Shown here: positions 37,690 through 50,740 of the stretch, piece by piece | How positions within the stretch are numbered: the first letter of the stretch is position 1 | Layout of the letters: each line of letters opens with the position of its first letter | The notes under the pieces: model-generated | What the model saw: the letters and a program-made list of their open reading frames with translations, nothing else | Database searches by the model: none | Told to the model about the DNA's origin: nothing | Program-made: the position numbers and the translations under genes | From: Crossaster papposus | Lineage: Eukaryota > Echinodermata > Asteroidea > Velatida > Solasteridae | Direction of reading: 5' to 3' | Assembly: GCA_037893245.1 (NCBI GenBank) | Contig: JBAIAA010000789.1 | Location: 1-64,000, forward strand | Length of the DNA stretch: 64,000 bases

Positions 37690-38164
37690 TTCTGAAGCAC
37701 TCATGGACATGGATGTTCTGTTAGGTGAACCAATCAGAACCGCGCTGACGGATGGTTTATTTACAGCACAGCACCCCGCCCACCGCACACACGAGGTTAG
37801 ATACGTCACACGCATATACGTACACACCGAAGGGTCGTTTTCTTTGTGCCTCTTTGTAACAATAGAAACCGCGGGAGAAAACACTGCACACGCCTCCCCC
37901 CCATGCGCGTAGTCAACATAACCATTCCGGACGGCAAACCATGAGCAAAACCCCTTTAAGTCGTCCCCACTTCGGTCACAATTTTGACGGAGATTTCACC
38001 GCCGATTGGAGATAAATCCTGTCCGTTTTATTCTCACTCTGTGGCTATTTTGTGAGTGTGTACATGTACACATGTACATTTTGCACGGGTGTTTATTTTC
38101 AACTACGCCACACCGCGCCACGCATGTGTAATTTGACAGCTGGTTGGTTTGTACTGCACTCGCA
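37690..38164. promoter_or_regulatory. Upstream region of the KLF gene
   Basis: Immediate 5' flank of the KLF coding start, partly overlapping the upstream extension of the LINE remnant. It has a GC-richer block near 37780-37920. No definite core promoter element is recognised. Confidence 0.35.
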
Positions 38165-41100
38165 ATGAATACTACTACACCCATCCTGCCAAACCAGCAG
38201 ACGAATTTTGACTACAGCCAGACCGACATGGATGTCACATCAGCTGCCGAGTGTCTTCTAGCGATTGCTAAGTCCCGACCCCCTTGGAATTCATCGGCGA
38301 TCGTTTCGGAACCCCTACCGTCCGAGCAGGGCTACGCCACCCCGCCGTACGACGAGGCTGTGACGCAGGACTCCGAACTGGCCGCGCTGCCAAATCCTTT
38401 GTTCATGGTGGCTCGGATTTTGGCCGATTTGGAGACGTACAAGAACCGAGACCTTGCCCCCTCCCCCATCAGTGACTGTTCCAGTACCCTAGAGCTCAGC
38501 CGGGATCATTTCGCCAGCCTTCCTCCTTCTGGGGTCACATCGAAGGGGGGGAAACCGGCGAAACGGCGCCGGGCCCGGAAGTCGAGCACGTGCGAGCAGA
38601 AACTAGCAACGGGACAAAGAAATAGACGTGGGGGAAAGAGGTCATCGGATCATGGGCCGGACGGGCAACCCATCAAAAAACACAAGTGTCACTACATTGG
38701 CTGCGACAAAATGTACGGGAAATCTTCACATCTGAAGGCACATCTGAGAACACACACAGGTAAGACCATGTGCCGGAAATTGTCTTTGTTTGTATTTCCA
38801 CGTTGTATGGCCGGTAACCCCATAACAACGTGCGTATATGTACATGTACATGTACAATGTGCATACTATAATAAACAGTACGCAAACAAACCATGTGCAC
38901 CCATATACACCTGTACTGCCGGTACATTTAAACTATTTCGGAACTGTACATAATTATGTACATGTATATAATGCGATCGTTTAATCATGGAGAAATAAGT
39001 CACAATAAGTATGTGACTTATTTCTCCATGGTTTAATATACTTGTGTAATATCTTGTGTATTTTTGTCGTCCAAATATTGTGTCGAAGTTTTACTTGTTG
39101 CTTGTTTTTTTATTTTTTTAAAGTTTTACTGTGAATCCGTCTATAAATAATGTTAAAGTATATCTCTGGAGCCTTTCAATTAATTGACGATAGGCCCCTA
39201 CCAAAGTATAGCTGGCCGAGTGCATGTTTCAATAGTACTCTTCTCTTCATAAGATTTTTTTCTTGACAACAAAGTTTATGTTGGAATTTACTGTACCCCC
39301 TCCCCCCTCCCCCTCCCCTAACCCCTCCCCCCTCCCCCTCCCCTAACCCCTGGCTGCCTTTGTTAATCCCCTCACTGCTTATCTCCTATAACCATAGAGA
39401 AAAGGGTTGGCCCCGTGAAGCCCCCTTTGTGTTGCTAATGATCGACTTTGTACATATACAAAGTCATGTATACAATACAGTTGGCGTTTACTCAATCAAT
39501 TGTGTTCTAACTACCATCATTATAGTTTGCATCATCGATAAACACTTATTTATTCCACTTAAAAACTAACTAAGTAAACCCACCGAGGAGGGTAAACACA
39601 TTTGCACACATCCTAGGGAGTTAGGGTTAAAAAATATGCTTGAATAATTATTTACCGTCATGTAATGTATTTCCTTTTCACAGTAATTTAGCTGCAGAGT
39701 GCATTTACGTTTCAGTGGAAAGTTTAAAGGTCAACGCCCTTGGGCGTCCGAGATGGGGCAGTAAACTTTGTTTTTAAACTACTGTTCAATATTGTCATTT
39801 ACAAATCATGAGTCATAATCTTTATTGATTAGGATGTGGGTTAGGGTTAGTGTTTGGGTTAGGGTATAATATAGGGTATATTGGGTCGAAATGTCAACCC
39901 AGGAAAATAATTATGGTTAAAATGGGAGCATTTTGAAAAACGTGCTCGACTTTCTAACCATTTTGTACACGAGAACAAAGCCATGTCTCCACAGTGATAC
40001 AAAAATGCGAAACAGTGTACATGTACATGATGGGTGTTTAAGTGGGCGTGTGCCCGTTTACGCGCCAACCGGCCCCATTTCGTGTGATCATCCCACCCCG
40101 CCCTCTTTGTGTCACGTACGTAAACACCGATTGTTGCCAACGTGTAGTTGAGTGACTACGCGGTCACTGAAAAGTGAATTGAGATGAACAAAGACATTGA
40201 CAAGGCGGGACTGGTTGGTACCTACCAACGGCGCTCTACCAACTGAGCTAATTTTATTATGTTGGCGGTCTCCCAAATTGTCAGTATCTTTGTTCGGTAT
40301 ATTGTATCGTTGATCGTGGGATATTTGTGGATGAGGTATTCTCATAAAACCGATGAAACGTGTGAGAGTTGGGTAAGGTACGTTATCGCAGAAAAAGACA
40401 TTCATTCGCAGATACTTTGCTTTTTTTTTAAGAGGGGGGGGGGGGGGCAATATAGCTAAACACGATCCACCATAGCTATTAAACACAGCAAACCCGAGGT
40501 AAACAGTAAATAATTCGAATTCGGTGTGTACTTTTGTTCAACCGAACATATTACAACATGTGTATCTGAGAAAAAGGGAACAAATTATATTAACTCACAA
40601 TTTGGGCTTTCGGGTATCGTATATAGACAACTAATTTGTACACCCTCACATGTTCCCTTCTACTTCTAGCATGGAGGATCTGCTCTTATTCCTCCATGCT
40701 TCTAGTAAGAGTGCCGCCTTCGCAACCTTCAAACGATGTTGCGCAACGCTGAAATAAAATGCTGGACAAAAAAACCTGGAGTAAATTTCAGCTGGTTGTG
40801 AAAGCATAGGTCCCAGCATGGAGGAATAAGAGCAGAGGTCCCAGTGACAGACATTATTGATTGTCGGATTTCTGTTTAAGTCTTCAACGATTCTTAAACT
40901 ACACGTCAGTTTAACCCCCATACCGCAAACCAAGATTTCAAATTAAATCAAACTTAGAAGTTTTGTGCCGATTTCTACTTTTCTTTTGTATATAGTGTTC
41001 TTAGAGGAATGATTTTTCTGTGTCTGTGTGTTGAAACAAGTATTATATGCCCCAAACACAGACCAAAGGTCTATTTATATAACAACAAATCACAATAAGT

Positions 41101-44100
41101 ACGTGTACACACGGACGTTATTACGATAACTACAATAAATTGTAAAATAAGCGCTGTCAATATAGATAATAATTCCTTTACTTTACTTGTTAGGTCAAGT
41201 TTCTTCCCGTTGTTTTAGTTGCCTGGAACCCAATCCCACTGAGCGAAAATGTTAAGTTTAATAATTATTTGCTTAATGATAAGTAACTGGTTACCAGACT
41301 AAGTTCAAGATGATGCACATGTATCCATGGTCATATGCTGGTTGTGGTTCTCATGTTACGCGTGCTTAGCACGTAGGAAAATTCGGCAGATGTGGCACTA
41401 AAAAAGAACAAAGAACAGGTGGGTAAACCATGCCCGCTAAACGTATACACCTGCTAAATGATGACCGCGACACACCCCCCCCCCGCCCCCCTTCCCTGCA
41501 TATGGGAGATCGTTTCGTGACCTCCACCATGATTAAATACGCCCACCCGACCCCCAAAATAGCCACAAACGAGCTTGCACAAAGCGTTGTAGGCTCCACA
41601 TTGCCGACCCTGTCAATCACGATGGTAGGATTTGTACTTCATTGTATGCGAGGACCTTCACTTCAAGTTCATTGGCACCCCTAGAGTTGGCCAGCTTCGC
41701 CCCACGACCAATTTAAAACCAACCACGTTGTAATACGAGATATGAACATGGAACAAAGTTCTTTGTTTCTCTGTCAAATACGATGCGTATATAATACTGT
41801 CTTGTTGTACCCTGCAAAGGTATCACTTCTCCGGGCGGCTGATTCAGTGGATAATTGAGGACGTTACAAGAACGACAGAACGTTATCGTTATTCCCCGTG
41901 CTAACTTCTTCACTCAGTTGCAATGAATTAGGATTCCAAAAGAGGGGTAGCACCAATGACATGAATGACATGACACTACTTAAAGTGTCTGAGAAGTTGG
42001 CTACGGATACGTGATACCGTAACGACGGCCAGTAAATTTAAATCTCAAAACCTGTCTACTAGTACGAGGGCGCCTTTATTTCGAAGGAATTTATTGACCG
42101 CATTCATATTGTTTTCTCCATAATTAGTCTTGATGTACCATAGACAATTGCTATTCCTTTATAGAAAATGCGACGTCAACACCATGTCCAGTGTCCAATG
42201 GAATTTGGAATTTGGACTTTGTGATATAGTTTTATATACTTGGACGACGATATTTGGACGGCAATATTGGGTGAGATGGTTTTGTAACGCAATTGAAACA
42301 CGCCCCTTTCCTCCTAATAATCACTTGTCACAGGTCACGGCGCACGTGCCGAAATTTGCATACAATTAAGAAATCTCGAATCTTTGAATGTTCCCTAAAA
42401 CCCTTAAGAGGTGAACAAAGAAGGTGCGGATATGCCCCGTGTCTTTGTGGCTTGCCAAAATCTTGGTCTTTTCTTTGTTGGTCGTTGGCCTTGCTTTGTC
42501 TGACGGTTGTGAAAACACGGTCCGGTTGGAGCCGTTCTCATCAACAAAGGAGCTGGAGGCGCTTTCGTAGAACATACTGCGGTTTTGTCTTTTTCTAAAG
42601 ATCAATAGGGTCGCGTGGCGCGCGTGCACCTGTCTGCACCTGTCGTTTTATGGGTAAATGCAAATACAACGGCCGCTGATAAGAACTCTTCTGGTTTTAG
42701 GATGATAAGCGGTATTTAGCCAGTTGGTGGTCTTTTGTTATCGAGGCGAACCCATAGTCGATAAAATATGTTGTTGGAAAAACTACAAAATATTACTAGT
42801 CTTGAGTAAACTGCAGTGTACTCATTCACTGGCCTATAACTGGCTGAGTAGTATTTTGTACTGTCTTCTATTGTACCTCGGACGTTTGGTTTATTCGCTT
42901 GCATTCCACCTTGAATGATATGCAATCGTGTCGTGGACTCGTGGTTCCAATGTATTTTGACAAATTATTGTTGTCATGCGTTTTTGTGCGTCTTTCTGCA
43001 CTTGCAAAATGTTGCTTACGCTGCGGAATGGCTGCACTAAACAGCATGAGGTGATTGTGTCACCACACGTTACACGTTGGTTTTTAATCTAGGATTCGCA
43101 ATATCTTGGTCAACTTGCGTCATGATTTGATAAATATTTTCAAGCTGGTTTTGATAGCGGGGCTCTCGGCGTACTTATAGCCTTTGTACGACACTGTCTG
43201 GGAGTGGGAACCCTTTGTTGTATCCTCGGCCTTCGGTTTCAGTGCCGAGTTTAGGTTTAAACTTTGACAAACCGAGTTTTTTTTAGGACCACACAAAATC
43301 TCGAGATTGTTCGTCTTCTGGTGCAGCATCCAATTTACTGTTATAAATTTATACATTTCAGATTGTACAATGTATAGCTCAACAAAGTCGAGTGTATAAT
43401 AATATACTATCCTCAAAGCGCCACGAGTAACTACATTTCAATGGGTCATTCCAGTTTGACCTTAGGGCAACCTGTCGATGTTTTTAATGGTTGAAAACAG
43501 GTGTTTTGGTCGCGTGCCACTACATCCCCAGACAACAATTGGGCCACGTTCCGATCCGCCTTGGAGTGTGTTCTTTGTTCCCTCTTGAAACAGCACACCT
43601 GTCGCGCCTGACTCCACGGGGGCATTTCTCGATTTAATCTTTTGTCATAAATATAAATACCTTCAGAAGGTCTGGTCGGAGTCCCTATTTTTGTTCGACC
43701 TTCTGAAGCTTTTCAATTATAACTTGTTTTTGTGCGGTTTTGGTCGTAATTGTCGATTGTTGCATTTGAATAGAGCGCCCACTTTGGGCTTTAAAATGCT
43801 GTTCGCGCGCGAGTAGTTAAAGCGAATTTATAATATGCATGGAATTGTTACAATGGAGAGAAAAATGTACAGGGGTTTTATATTACCAGCGGAGGAGCTA
43901 AAGTGAACACGTTTCTTTTAAAGATGTCAGCACTTAAAGGGGATGTCAGGGCCTTGAAAAGTTGAAAGCTTAGCCGCAAGCCAAGCAAGGATTTGTTTGT
44001 ACAAATGAATCAACAAACTGTCCACGAACTCGGGACATTATAAGCATAAACATGAACAGGCGTATATAACAACACAATTAAAGCAGAAATCAACTAAAAA

Positions 44101-44956
44101 ATGGACCTGAATTTTGTTGGAAGAAGTTTCATACTTTGGGCTGTTATGGTCGAAACATACCATCCATACTTTGTACTGTTATGGTAAAAAGACGTTGTTT
44201 TTTATTGAAAAGCTAAAGTGTACGCAACATGTTTAGCCGTATCATTGGAAACACGCACACATTTCAATGCCTACTCGTGAACATACGTGCATATCCTATT
44301 ATGTCTTGTATAGACGCTTATCGGTATCTGAGATCTAATTGACTGTAATAATAACTTCCTCTGCGCGATAAATGGCCCCTCCTAGAAAGGGTGTAGCACC
44401 CTTCCTGGACTAGACTTGATCTCAAGTCGGTAATGGGTCGGCTTAGTTTGAATGCATGATGGATAATGTAACAGAAAAGCCGGATTTCTAAACCAGATGG
44501 CTTTAATCAAAGATTGGATGCAAAAGAAATGAGTAATCTTTATACCAAACTTATTTTGTTACAATCTTCGTATTGTCAAGTTCACTTTCCAAATGCCAGA
44601 GTCAGCGTTAAAGGTCACTGTAAGGGTCATTGGATTGCAAACTGTGACTTACTGAAAGTTTTTGTTTGTTTTTTTGTTTTGTGTTTTTAGGTGAGCGACC
44701 GTTCCCCTGCACGTGGCCCGACTGCAGCAAGCGGTTTGCGCGTTCGGACGAGCTGGCCCGTCACTACCGCACCCATACGGGGGAGAAGCGCTTCGGCTGC
44801 CCGCTGTGCGAGAAGCGTTTCATGCGCAGCGACCACCTGATGAAGCACGCCCGGCGACACGCTAACTTCCACCCGGGCCTGCTGAAGCGTCCACGGAGCC
44901 TGGCAGACTCTCTCAGCGATCGATCGGCTAACTCCAGCCCCGTCAATTCCCCTTGA
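38165..44956 (+). CDS. Krueppel-like factor of the KLF9/13/14/16 group (two exons)
   Basis: Exons 38165-38759 and 44691-44956 join in phase 1 to give 286 residues. Three C2H2 fingers: finger 1 (C175, C180, H193, H197), finger 2 (C205, C210, H223, H227) and finger 3 (C235, C238, H251, H255). They have recognition helices [14 protein letters not shown] and RSDHLMK, the KLF set that reads GC/CACCC boxes. Near the N-terminus [12 protein letters not shown] (25-36) resembles the Sin3-interaction helix of the KLF9/13/14/16 repressors. A basic stretch ([10 protein letters not shown]) precedes the fingers. The tail [18 protein letters not shown] resembles KLF13. The intron splits the Gly of the TG-GE linker between fingers 1 and 2. 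The start is the first ATG; a TTG seven codons earlier is not credible. AATAAA at 45348-45353 could end the mRNA. Confidence 0.94.
38986..39030. repeat. Perfect short hairpin in the KLF intron
   Basis: Two 19-base arms (38986-39004 and 39012-39030, CATGGAGAAATAAGTCACA and complement) are separated by a 7-base loop. This could be a MITE remnant or a structured intronic element. Confidence 0.85.
39298..39353 (+). repeat. C-rich tandem block
   Basis: Two ~27-base units of C4-6 runs separated by T, each ending CCCTAACCCCT. It lies in the KLF intron, and the complementary strand has G-quadruplex potential. Confidence 0.85.
39827..40011 (+). repeat. Dispersed repeat with degenerate telomere-like start, copy 2
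   Basis: Near-identical to 9-193, here inside the KLF intron. Confidence 0.78.
40207..40252 (-). other. tRNA-like 5' half (A-box)
   Basis: The minus strand reads TAGCTCAGTTGGTAGAGCGC, a perfect tRNA D-arm/A-box, followed by an anticodon-arm-like CGTTGGTAGGTACC. The expected T-arm (GGTTCGAATCC) is degenerate (CAACCAGTCCCGCC). This is a truncated tRNA pseudogene or the head of a tRNA-derived SINE, not an intact tRNA. Confidence 0.6.
40668..40836. repeat. Inverted AGCATGGAGGA elements
   Basis: AGCATGGAGGA at 40668-40678 is complemented at 40690-40700, and AGCATGGAGGAATAAGAGCA recurs at 40815. A further relative, TTATTCCTCCATGCTTAT, lies near 45973. Probably a small foldback repeat family in and downstream of the KLF gene. 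Confidence 0.6.
43661..43708. repeat. Hairpin in the KLF intron
   Basis: Perfect 12-base arms (CTTCAGAAGGTC and its complement at 43697-43708) flank a 24-base loop. Its role is unknown. Confidence 0.7.
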
Positions 44957-45347
44957 ATTGGTCCTATGACTCCGTCTAAAAAGACCAATATGGTTAATTT
45001 TTTTTTCTGAAAGGGAAGAAAAAGAAGACCTCCCGTTTTGTGTCACCTAAACCCTGGAGCCTAAACTAAGTTTGGGGAGACACTTGCCAGTAAATGATAT
45101 GACTGTAGCCCCTATTATGTTCAAGTTTCAGGTTGAGTTTTAATAACTTCTACATGCTTTGATAGATTTTGATAAAACCAAAACATAATCGGGATCGTCC
45201 GCGGGAAAAGGCGACACACGCAATCCGCTGATCACTTGTTTTTAACTGTAGAAACTTCTAATCGTTTTATGTGCTGCATTCAGTGGTTTTGAGTCTACCA
45301 AAGTAATTCAAGTTTGTATTCAATAGGTATTCAATCAAAGTGAACTT

Positions 45348-45353
45348 AATAAA
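45348..45353 (+). terminator. Candidate KLF polyadenylation signal
   Basis: AATAAA about 390 bases after the KLF stop codon; the first canonical hexamer downstream. Confidence 0.5.
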
Positions 45354-47871
45354 GACTGCCCTGCAACATACGAGTAGTTAAACGTGTAGTGCTCAGGGAT
45401 CATATGAAGTATGTTTGATGATGATCAAATGTTAAATCTACTTCCAAACATTGAAGACGAAAATCGAATTAGTCTTTGTTGTGTTTAATAATGTACTTAT
45501 TGGATTCCTTCTTATTGAAAAGAACAACCACACACACAAACATGTACTGTCTAAGCACACAACTGCCACTGTGGTCATAAACGTTTGTTTTTATTGATGG
45601 AATAATTTTGTAGATGTTTTTCAAATTTTGCTGTCATGGAAATAATTATGTTTCAAGTCTTTTCAATTTATTCAGCGTTATAATAATATTCCTCTCACAA
45701 ATCTTTGTGGCAGATTTTGTGAGTTTTCAAATCTTGAATTCACGTTTACGGTTATAAGTAAACGGTTCAGTTTGATTATTCCCAATGTTATTGTTAAAAT
45801 TCTGTGTAATAGAGTTGGATATTAGATATAAGTTTGATGTGCTTGAGAGTTAGTTTTACCATTATTTCCATGATGATTGCGTTGTTTTCACATTGTATTC
45901 TCGTTTTTAATTTATAACGTATGTTGTTCATTTTGACAAGTCAGGTTGATTGTTCGTTCAGTCTCATCGCTTATTATTCCTCCATGCTTATACTGAGCGC
46001 TGATGCTCAGTGAGCCCTGATAGTGTGACCTGTGAACTGGAGGTCATCAGTTCCGCGGCTCAACTGCGCTGCGTGTAATTCGAAAGATCATAATACGCTA
46101 CCCAGAAGGCCGTGCGTTTCCTTCTCAGAATTGTGAGAAGCTCGATAAGCGTTTCCCAGCGCTCAGTATGGGCGGTGGGACCGAGCGAAGGCTGAATAGC
46201 GAAAGTGTAATTAAATTGACCTCCATCAGGCCCCGCCCCCTTGGTGTATTGACCATTCATAGCCGTGATTAATGTCCGACAAAGTGCAAATACATATGAC
46301 GCGCGCGTCTTAAACATGCAGTTGCATTGACATGCACGTGTGCTGCCCACCACGTGTGTGCAGTGGGCGGGGCCTGGTGGATCGGTCCATTGAAACAAAT
46401 AGGTTGGAGTATTGTTTGTATGAAACGTTTACTTTGTAATTTTGATAAAATAGTACAGACAGTAATTATGGTTACAACGTGTATATTAAAGCTGAGGAAA
46501 AGGGATGTTTATTATAATTGTACACAAAACAGAAATCACAATTCTTTTAAAACCAAACTCATTTTTGTTGTACATTCAACACCCGACCAAGGTTAAAATT
46601 CACCTTTCCGAAGCTATACATAATAAGTGCACTTTCTAGTTTTGTAAATATGTTGTAATATTTAAACCATATATAATCTATATTTTAAAGTGGGTTTAAG
46701 TAAATCTGGTGTAGTGATTTGTAACTATTATTAACTGTTTTGAATTTTGATATCGACTTGTGACAAACGGCAGGCTGGTATTCTGCGTTCAGGATTGTAA
46801 AGACGTTTGGAAGAAATTTTGAAACCATCGAATGTTGGCGTTTTACACACCCTATTATACTACTTATTTGATGACATCAGTAACAACCATACCAACAAAT
46901 GTTGTGAATGAAACACAAAGGATACTATGGGTAGCCAAGTCATGAATATTCATGATTTAACATGAAAACGGTCCAATGAGACCTCGCCAACAAACACAGA
47001 AGTACGAGTGAATGTGTTGTGTATAACTACTGTCAGATTATGCGTTGCATGCTTGAAGATTTTCAAATTTTAAATTATATTGTTGCAAGTTTGCAACGAA
47101 GGGTTGTGTATTTTGAACGGAGATAAGACTGAAAAACTCAGGTCGTGAATATGCATTGTACAAAATGAATACATGAATACATGAATACATGCATGCAATT
47201 AACATCAATTCGGTTTGCACGTTTTCTTAAGACGAAATTTTGGATCCTGCAAATTTGAATTTTGCTTATTTCGTTTTTAAAAAACCATTACAAAATAGAT
47301 TCCTATGCACAAAAGTATTGAAATAACGGATGTATTGTTTGGTTGACTTTCTACCAAAAGAATTCGGGTACACATAATGTATAAGTTTTGAGATTTGTTT
47401 TCAAAAATTGACGTTTCGTTCTAAATGGAGTGTGAAATGGAATGATTGAAAGTTTTGTTTGTCTTAAAAATCTTAACTTATTTATCTCTTCCTCGGTAGT
47501 TTAAATTAAAAATATATTTATTAAAACAACTGTAGATAAAAGCGTCTGTAGATAAATATTAATCATTGATATTTGTTTATAAACCTGTATTTTTAATTAA
47601 TTATATTTTGAAAAGAAATGAGAGAAACGGACTATTTTTGTGAAGGAATTTTGTATTAAGATGGTGCACACTTGGAACGGTATCAATACGGACGTACGTA
47701 GGGATTGCTGGAAACGTTGGAGGGGAAATACGAAAGAGTATGCAAGCGAGAAATAAACGGATAAGATGAAATATTTGAAATTGCTTGTTTGTCAATTTAT
47801 TGGAATTTGTTGATATTTGTATGTGTGTGACGTTGACACGTCCTTCACAAAAGGTTCGAGAATGATATGCA

Positions 47872-48050
47872 ATGTACCCGACTTGCGCCCGCTGTACTCA
47901 ACCTGCGCCCGTTTAATACTTCTCTTTTGATTTCCAATGTATACCTGACTTTGCGCCCGCTGTACTCAACCAGCGCCCGATTAAAACTTCTCTTTTTATG
48001 TCCAATGTTGGCAATGTACCCGACTTTGCGCCGCGCCCGCTGTACTCCAC
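47872..48050 (+). repeat. ~72-bp tandem repeat, about 2.5 copies
   Basis: GCGCCCGCTGTACTCAACC recurs at about 47885, 47956 and (with one change) 48031, each preceded by TACCCGACTT- or TACCTGACTT-like sequence. The open frames crossing it are repeat products. Confidence 0.8.
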
Positions 48051-48602
48051 CTGTACCCGTACCACTGATCTCTACAAACTGGATAGGTCGAGCGGCTCTG
48101 CACGTGAAGCCATTGGCGGCCATATTGGGATATTCAAAACATTGCAGGCGTACACACGTTTGTATAGCGCACGACCGAGAAAACTCATTAAATATCACAG
48201 GAAACGAAGTTAACGTCGCAAAAACGATCCAGTTTGATTCGGAAAATTAAGTTAAACATAATAACACCCAATAATGAGATGTATACGCCAAGTTTGAATA
48301 TTAAAAAGCCCTATTTTCGGGAAAAGATACGAGACAAAAATTTTGTTTTAACATTTCCAACATCATAACCTTATGCACAAACCATAGGAAAAGGAAAAAC
48401 GATGGTTTTTTGATCAAGGAAATTCTTAAATTTTTGGGTTTAATTTTATATCCAGACACTAAAAAGTGCCAATTTTATAATAAAATAAATTAGAAAATTT
48501 AAGTGCGCGCACGTGTGATCACTGCATTGTATTGAATATCCCAACATGGCCGCCGGTGACTTCACGGCTCGCTACCCTATCAATGTACGATCGACCTATC
48601 CA

Positions 48603-48845
48603 GGGGCCAATTTCACGGAGCTGCTAAGCACAACAATTTGCTTAGCATGAAAATTTGTCCTTGGTAAAAACAAGGTAACAGACCAAATTTTCACATGATC
48701 TTTATTGTTTTTGATTGATAATCAGCTTTTTTTTTGCTTAGCATGAAAAACACGTAGAATTTTGACTGATAACTTGTTTTTAATGAGCAAGACTTTTTTG
48801 TGCTAAGCAAATTGTTGTGCTTAGCAGCTCCGTGAAATTGGCCCC
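48603..48845. mobile_element. Foldback MITE with ~45-bp inverted termini
   Basis: The ends GGGGCCAATTTCACGGAGCT and complement continue inward through CTAAGCACAACAATTTGCTTAGCA. It interrupts one arm of an inverted duplication whose other arm (48045-48150) preserves the uninterrupted target. Comparing the two implies a 3-4 bp target duplication, (C)CAG. Confidence 0.93.
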
Positions 48846-49099
48846 AGTTTGTAGAGATCAGTGACCCGTACCCCCACTTTGTACTTTATTCACAGTGAAT
48901 TGAAATAGCGCCCCCAAGAGTCGTTCACTGTCGCCGCCATTTAATAACACTGCATCTCCTTGTGTAACTTCGTTTTTTATTATAAACGGGGATATTTCGC
49001 CGGGATTAAGTGTCGAAAATGGATTCCCTGTTTAGGCAAAAAGGCTGAAACGGATACATGTTTGTTTGAATACGAATACATGTACTTGTCTGTTTTAAA

Positions 49100-50740
49100 A
49101 TGTCTAAAAACACACAAAAAACGTCGGCACAACAAGTTGAACAACATGTTGTTGCACTTGGAAACAATGTTGAAGATGTCGAGAAGGCGATTTCCGAGGC
49201 TGTTGCAAGCCAACAAGTGGTTTTAAATTTGAGTCACAGGGGGATGCCTATACTTCCAGCAAGTACCCAGAGATTGAACCATGTTAGGAGACTCTTACTG
49301 AATAACAACAACCTTATCATGCCTCCCTCGGAGCTGGTGGCTTTAGAAAACCTGGAAGAGTTGATTCTAGACAAAAACAAGTTGACCCTTCTGCCATCCG
49401 GGTTTGGCCGTTTGATCAATTTGACGTATCTCAGTCTCAGCCACAATCAGTTGGGTTGCCTGCCGGCAGAAATCGGTGACCTGCGGAACTTGGAACAGCT
49501 CTGGGTCGTGGGGACGCAATTGGCATCTCTACCTACCTCGATTGGCTTGCTAGGCTCACTGGAAAAGCTTGGCGCTCGCAATAATATGATAACGTCCCTG
49601 CCCAAGGAGTTCAGCCAACTCGGGAGATTAAGATGGTTGAGCCTAGCAAAGAACCGACTCGGGGAACTTCCCGTCAAGTTTGGCAGACTCGCCCAGTTGG
49701 CATTCTGCGATCTGAGTGAGAACAATTTCACCGAGGTGTCGCAGGCCGTTACGGAACTTCCAAAACTCTCATCCTTGATTCTACAAGGGAATCAGATTAC
49801 TGAGCTACCTGATGATCGTCTGCTGGGCTTGTCTCAACTGACCAAACTCGACTTGAGGGCAAATCCCTTGAAAAACAGACCAGACCATTGGAAGGTAAAC
49901 TAATTTTAGCTTTCCTATAAAGTCAGTCATTGCAAAGAAATGTTGAAAAGAACTTAACTATAGAATGCAGGGCCCAGCAGGGCCCACCAGGGCCCACTCA
50001 CAACTCTCGACTTGATTTACCCTATGACATAGAATGGAGTGGCCTTGTATTTTATGGGTATTGGGTATACAGGGTTAGGGTTAGGGTCAGTGACCGTCGG
50101 TCCATTCTATGTCCTAGGGTAAATAAAGTCAAGAGTTGTGAGTGAGCCCTGCATTTTACAATTGCTCCTTGAAAATATAAGAATCTGGGAGTTTGGGTCT
50201 AAGAAACATTTCATTCAATTCTTTTTAGAAAATACTTCAGAAAATGCACTCGACTGTCCATAGACTTTGTACACAACCACAAAAGTTACGGCACTATCTT
50301 CTCCACATGATATTATATAACCTGTTTTGGTTTTATAAATTTTTGCCCCCCTCCCCCCCTAAAATAATACAAATTAATTGAGATTGTATTATGGTAGGCA
50401 GTATTGGTTAAATTGTGAGTCAAGGTTGCCTGATTTTGTTTACTTTCATATGTTTGTTTCTGCACTCAAGACTCAGTCAGGTCCTTGTTCTAATAAAAAC
50501 ACTAGAATTTATGAAAACATGTACAGGAAAATCTATTTTTTTTCCCCATATTTCAGAGAAAGGTGACTTTAGGCTTGTTAATGTTTTATTCAGGGGCTAG
50601 ATTTTATCCTGCTGGGGTCTGTGCCCTGCACAGCTGTAAATGAGAGCAGAGCCAACGAGAGCAGTGAAGGAGAGAAAGATGAGGATGCAGAAAATGAAGA
50701 TGAGGAGAATTATGAGGAACCGGAAGATGGACTGGGATGA
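49100..50740 (+). CDS. Leucine-rich repeat protein with acidic tail (two exons)
   Basis: Exons 49100-49894 and 50594-50740, both phase 0, give 313 residues. About residues 38-260 form some ten 23-residue LRRs of the intracellular Shoc2/LRRC type. Examples are EELILDKNKLTLLPSGFGRL, TYLSLSHNQLGCLPAEIGDL and TKLDLRANPLKNRPDHW. There is no signal peptide or membrane segment, so it should be cytosolic or nuclear. The second exon encodes a short GLDFILLGSVP segment and an Asp/Glu-rich tail (EDAENEDEENYEEPEDGLG). Such proteins are protein-binding scaffolds; the specific orthologue is not recognised. The start ATG is followed by an open frame with no better upstream candidate. An AATAAA lies at 51270-51275. 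The intron carries a foldback MITE. Confidence 0.88.
49964..50155. mobile_element. Foldback MITE in the LRR-gene intron
   Basis: Termini AATGCAGGG and complement. About 50-60 bp inverted arms share ACTCACAACTCT, GACTT, ATTTACCCTA and GACATAGAATGGA. The left arm has an extra tandem GGGCCCA(C/G)CA expansion, and the loop contains GGGTTAGGGTTAGGGT. Confidence 0.9.

Larger units (their letters stand above)
45371..49099. other. Gene-free spacer between KLF and the LRR gene
   Basis: No coding frame with recognisable similarity. It contains a tandem repeat at 47872-48050, an inverted duplication (48045-48150 against 48520-48602 plus 48846-48880) and the foldback MITE at 48603-48845. The last 150 bp should hold the LRR-gene promoter; a GCCGCCATTT core (YY1-type, inverted) lies at about 48933. 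Confidence 0.5.

Noticed and set aside
40207..40252. Functional tRNA gene
   Set aside because: Only the 5' half is tRNA-like; the T-arm is degenerate and no complete cloverleaf is visible.
50058..50090. Interstitial telomere
   Set aside because: Only two or three GGGTTAGGG units, inside the loop of a foldback MITE; too short to call telomeric.
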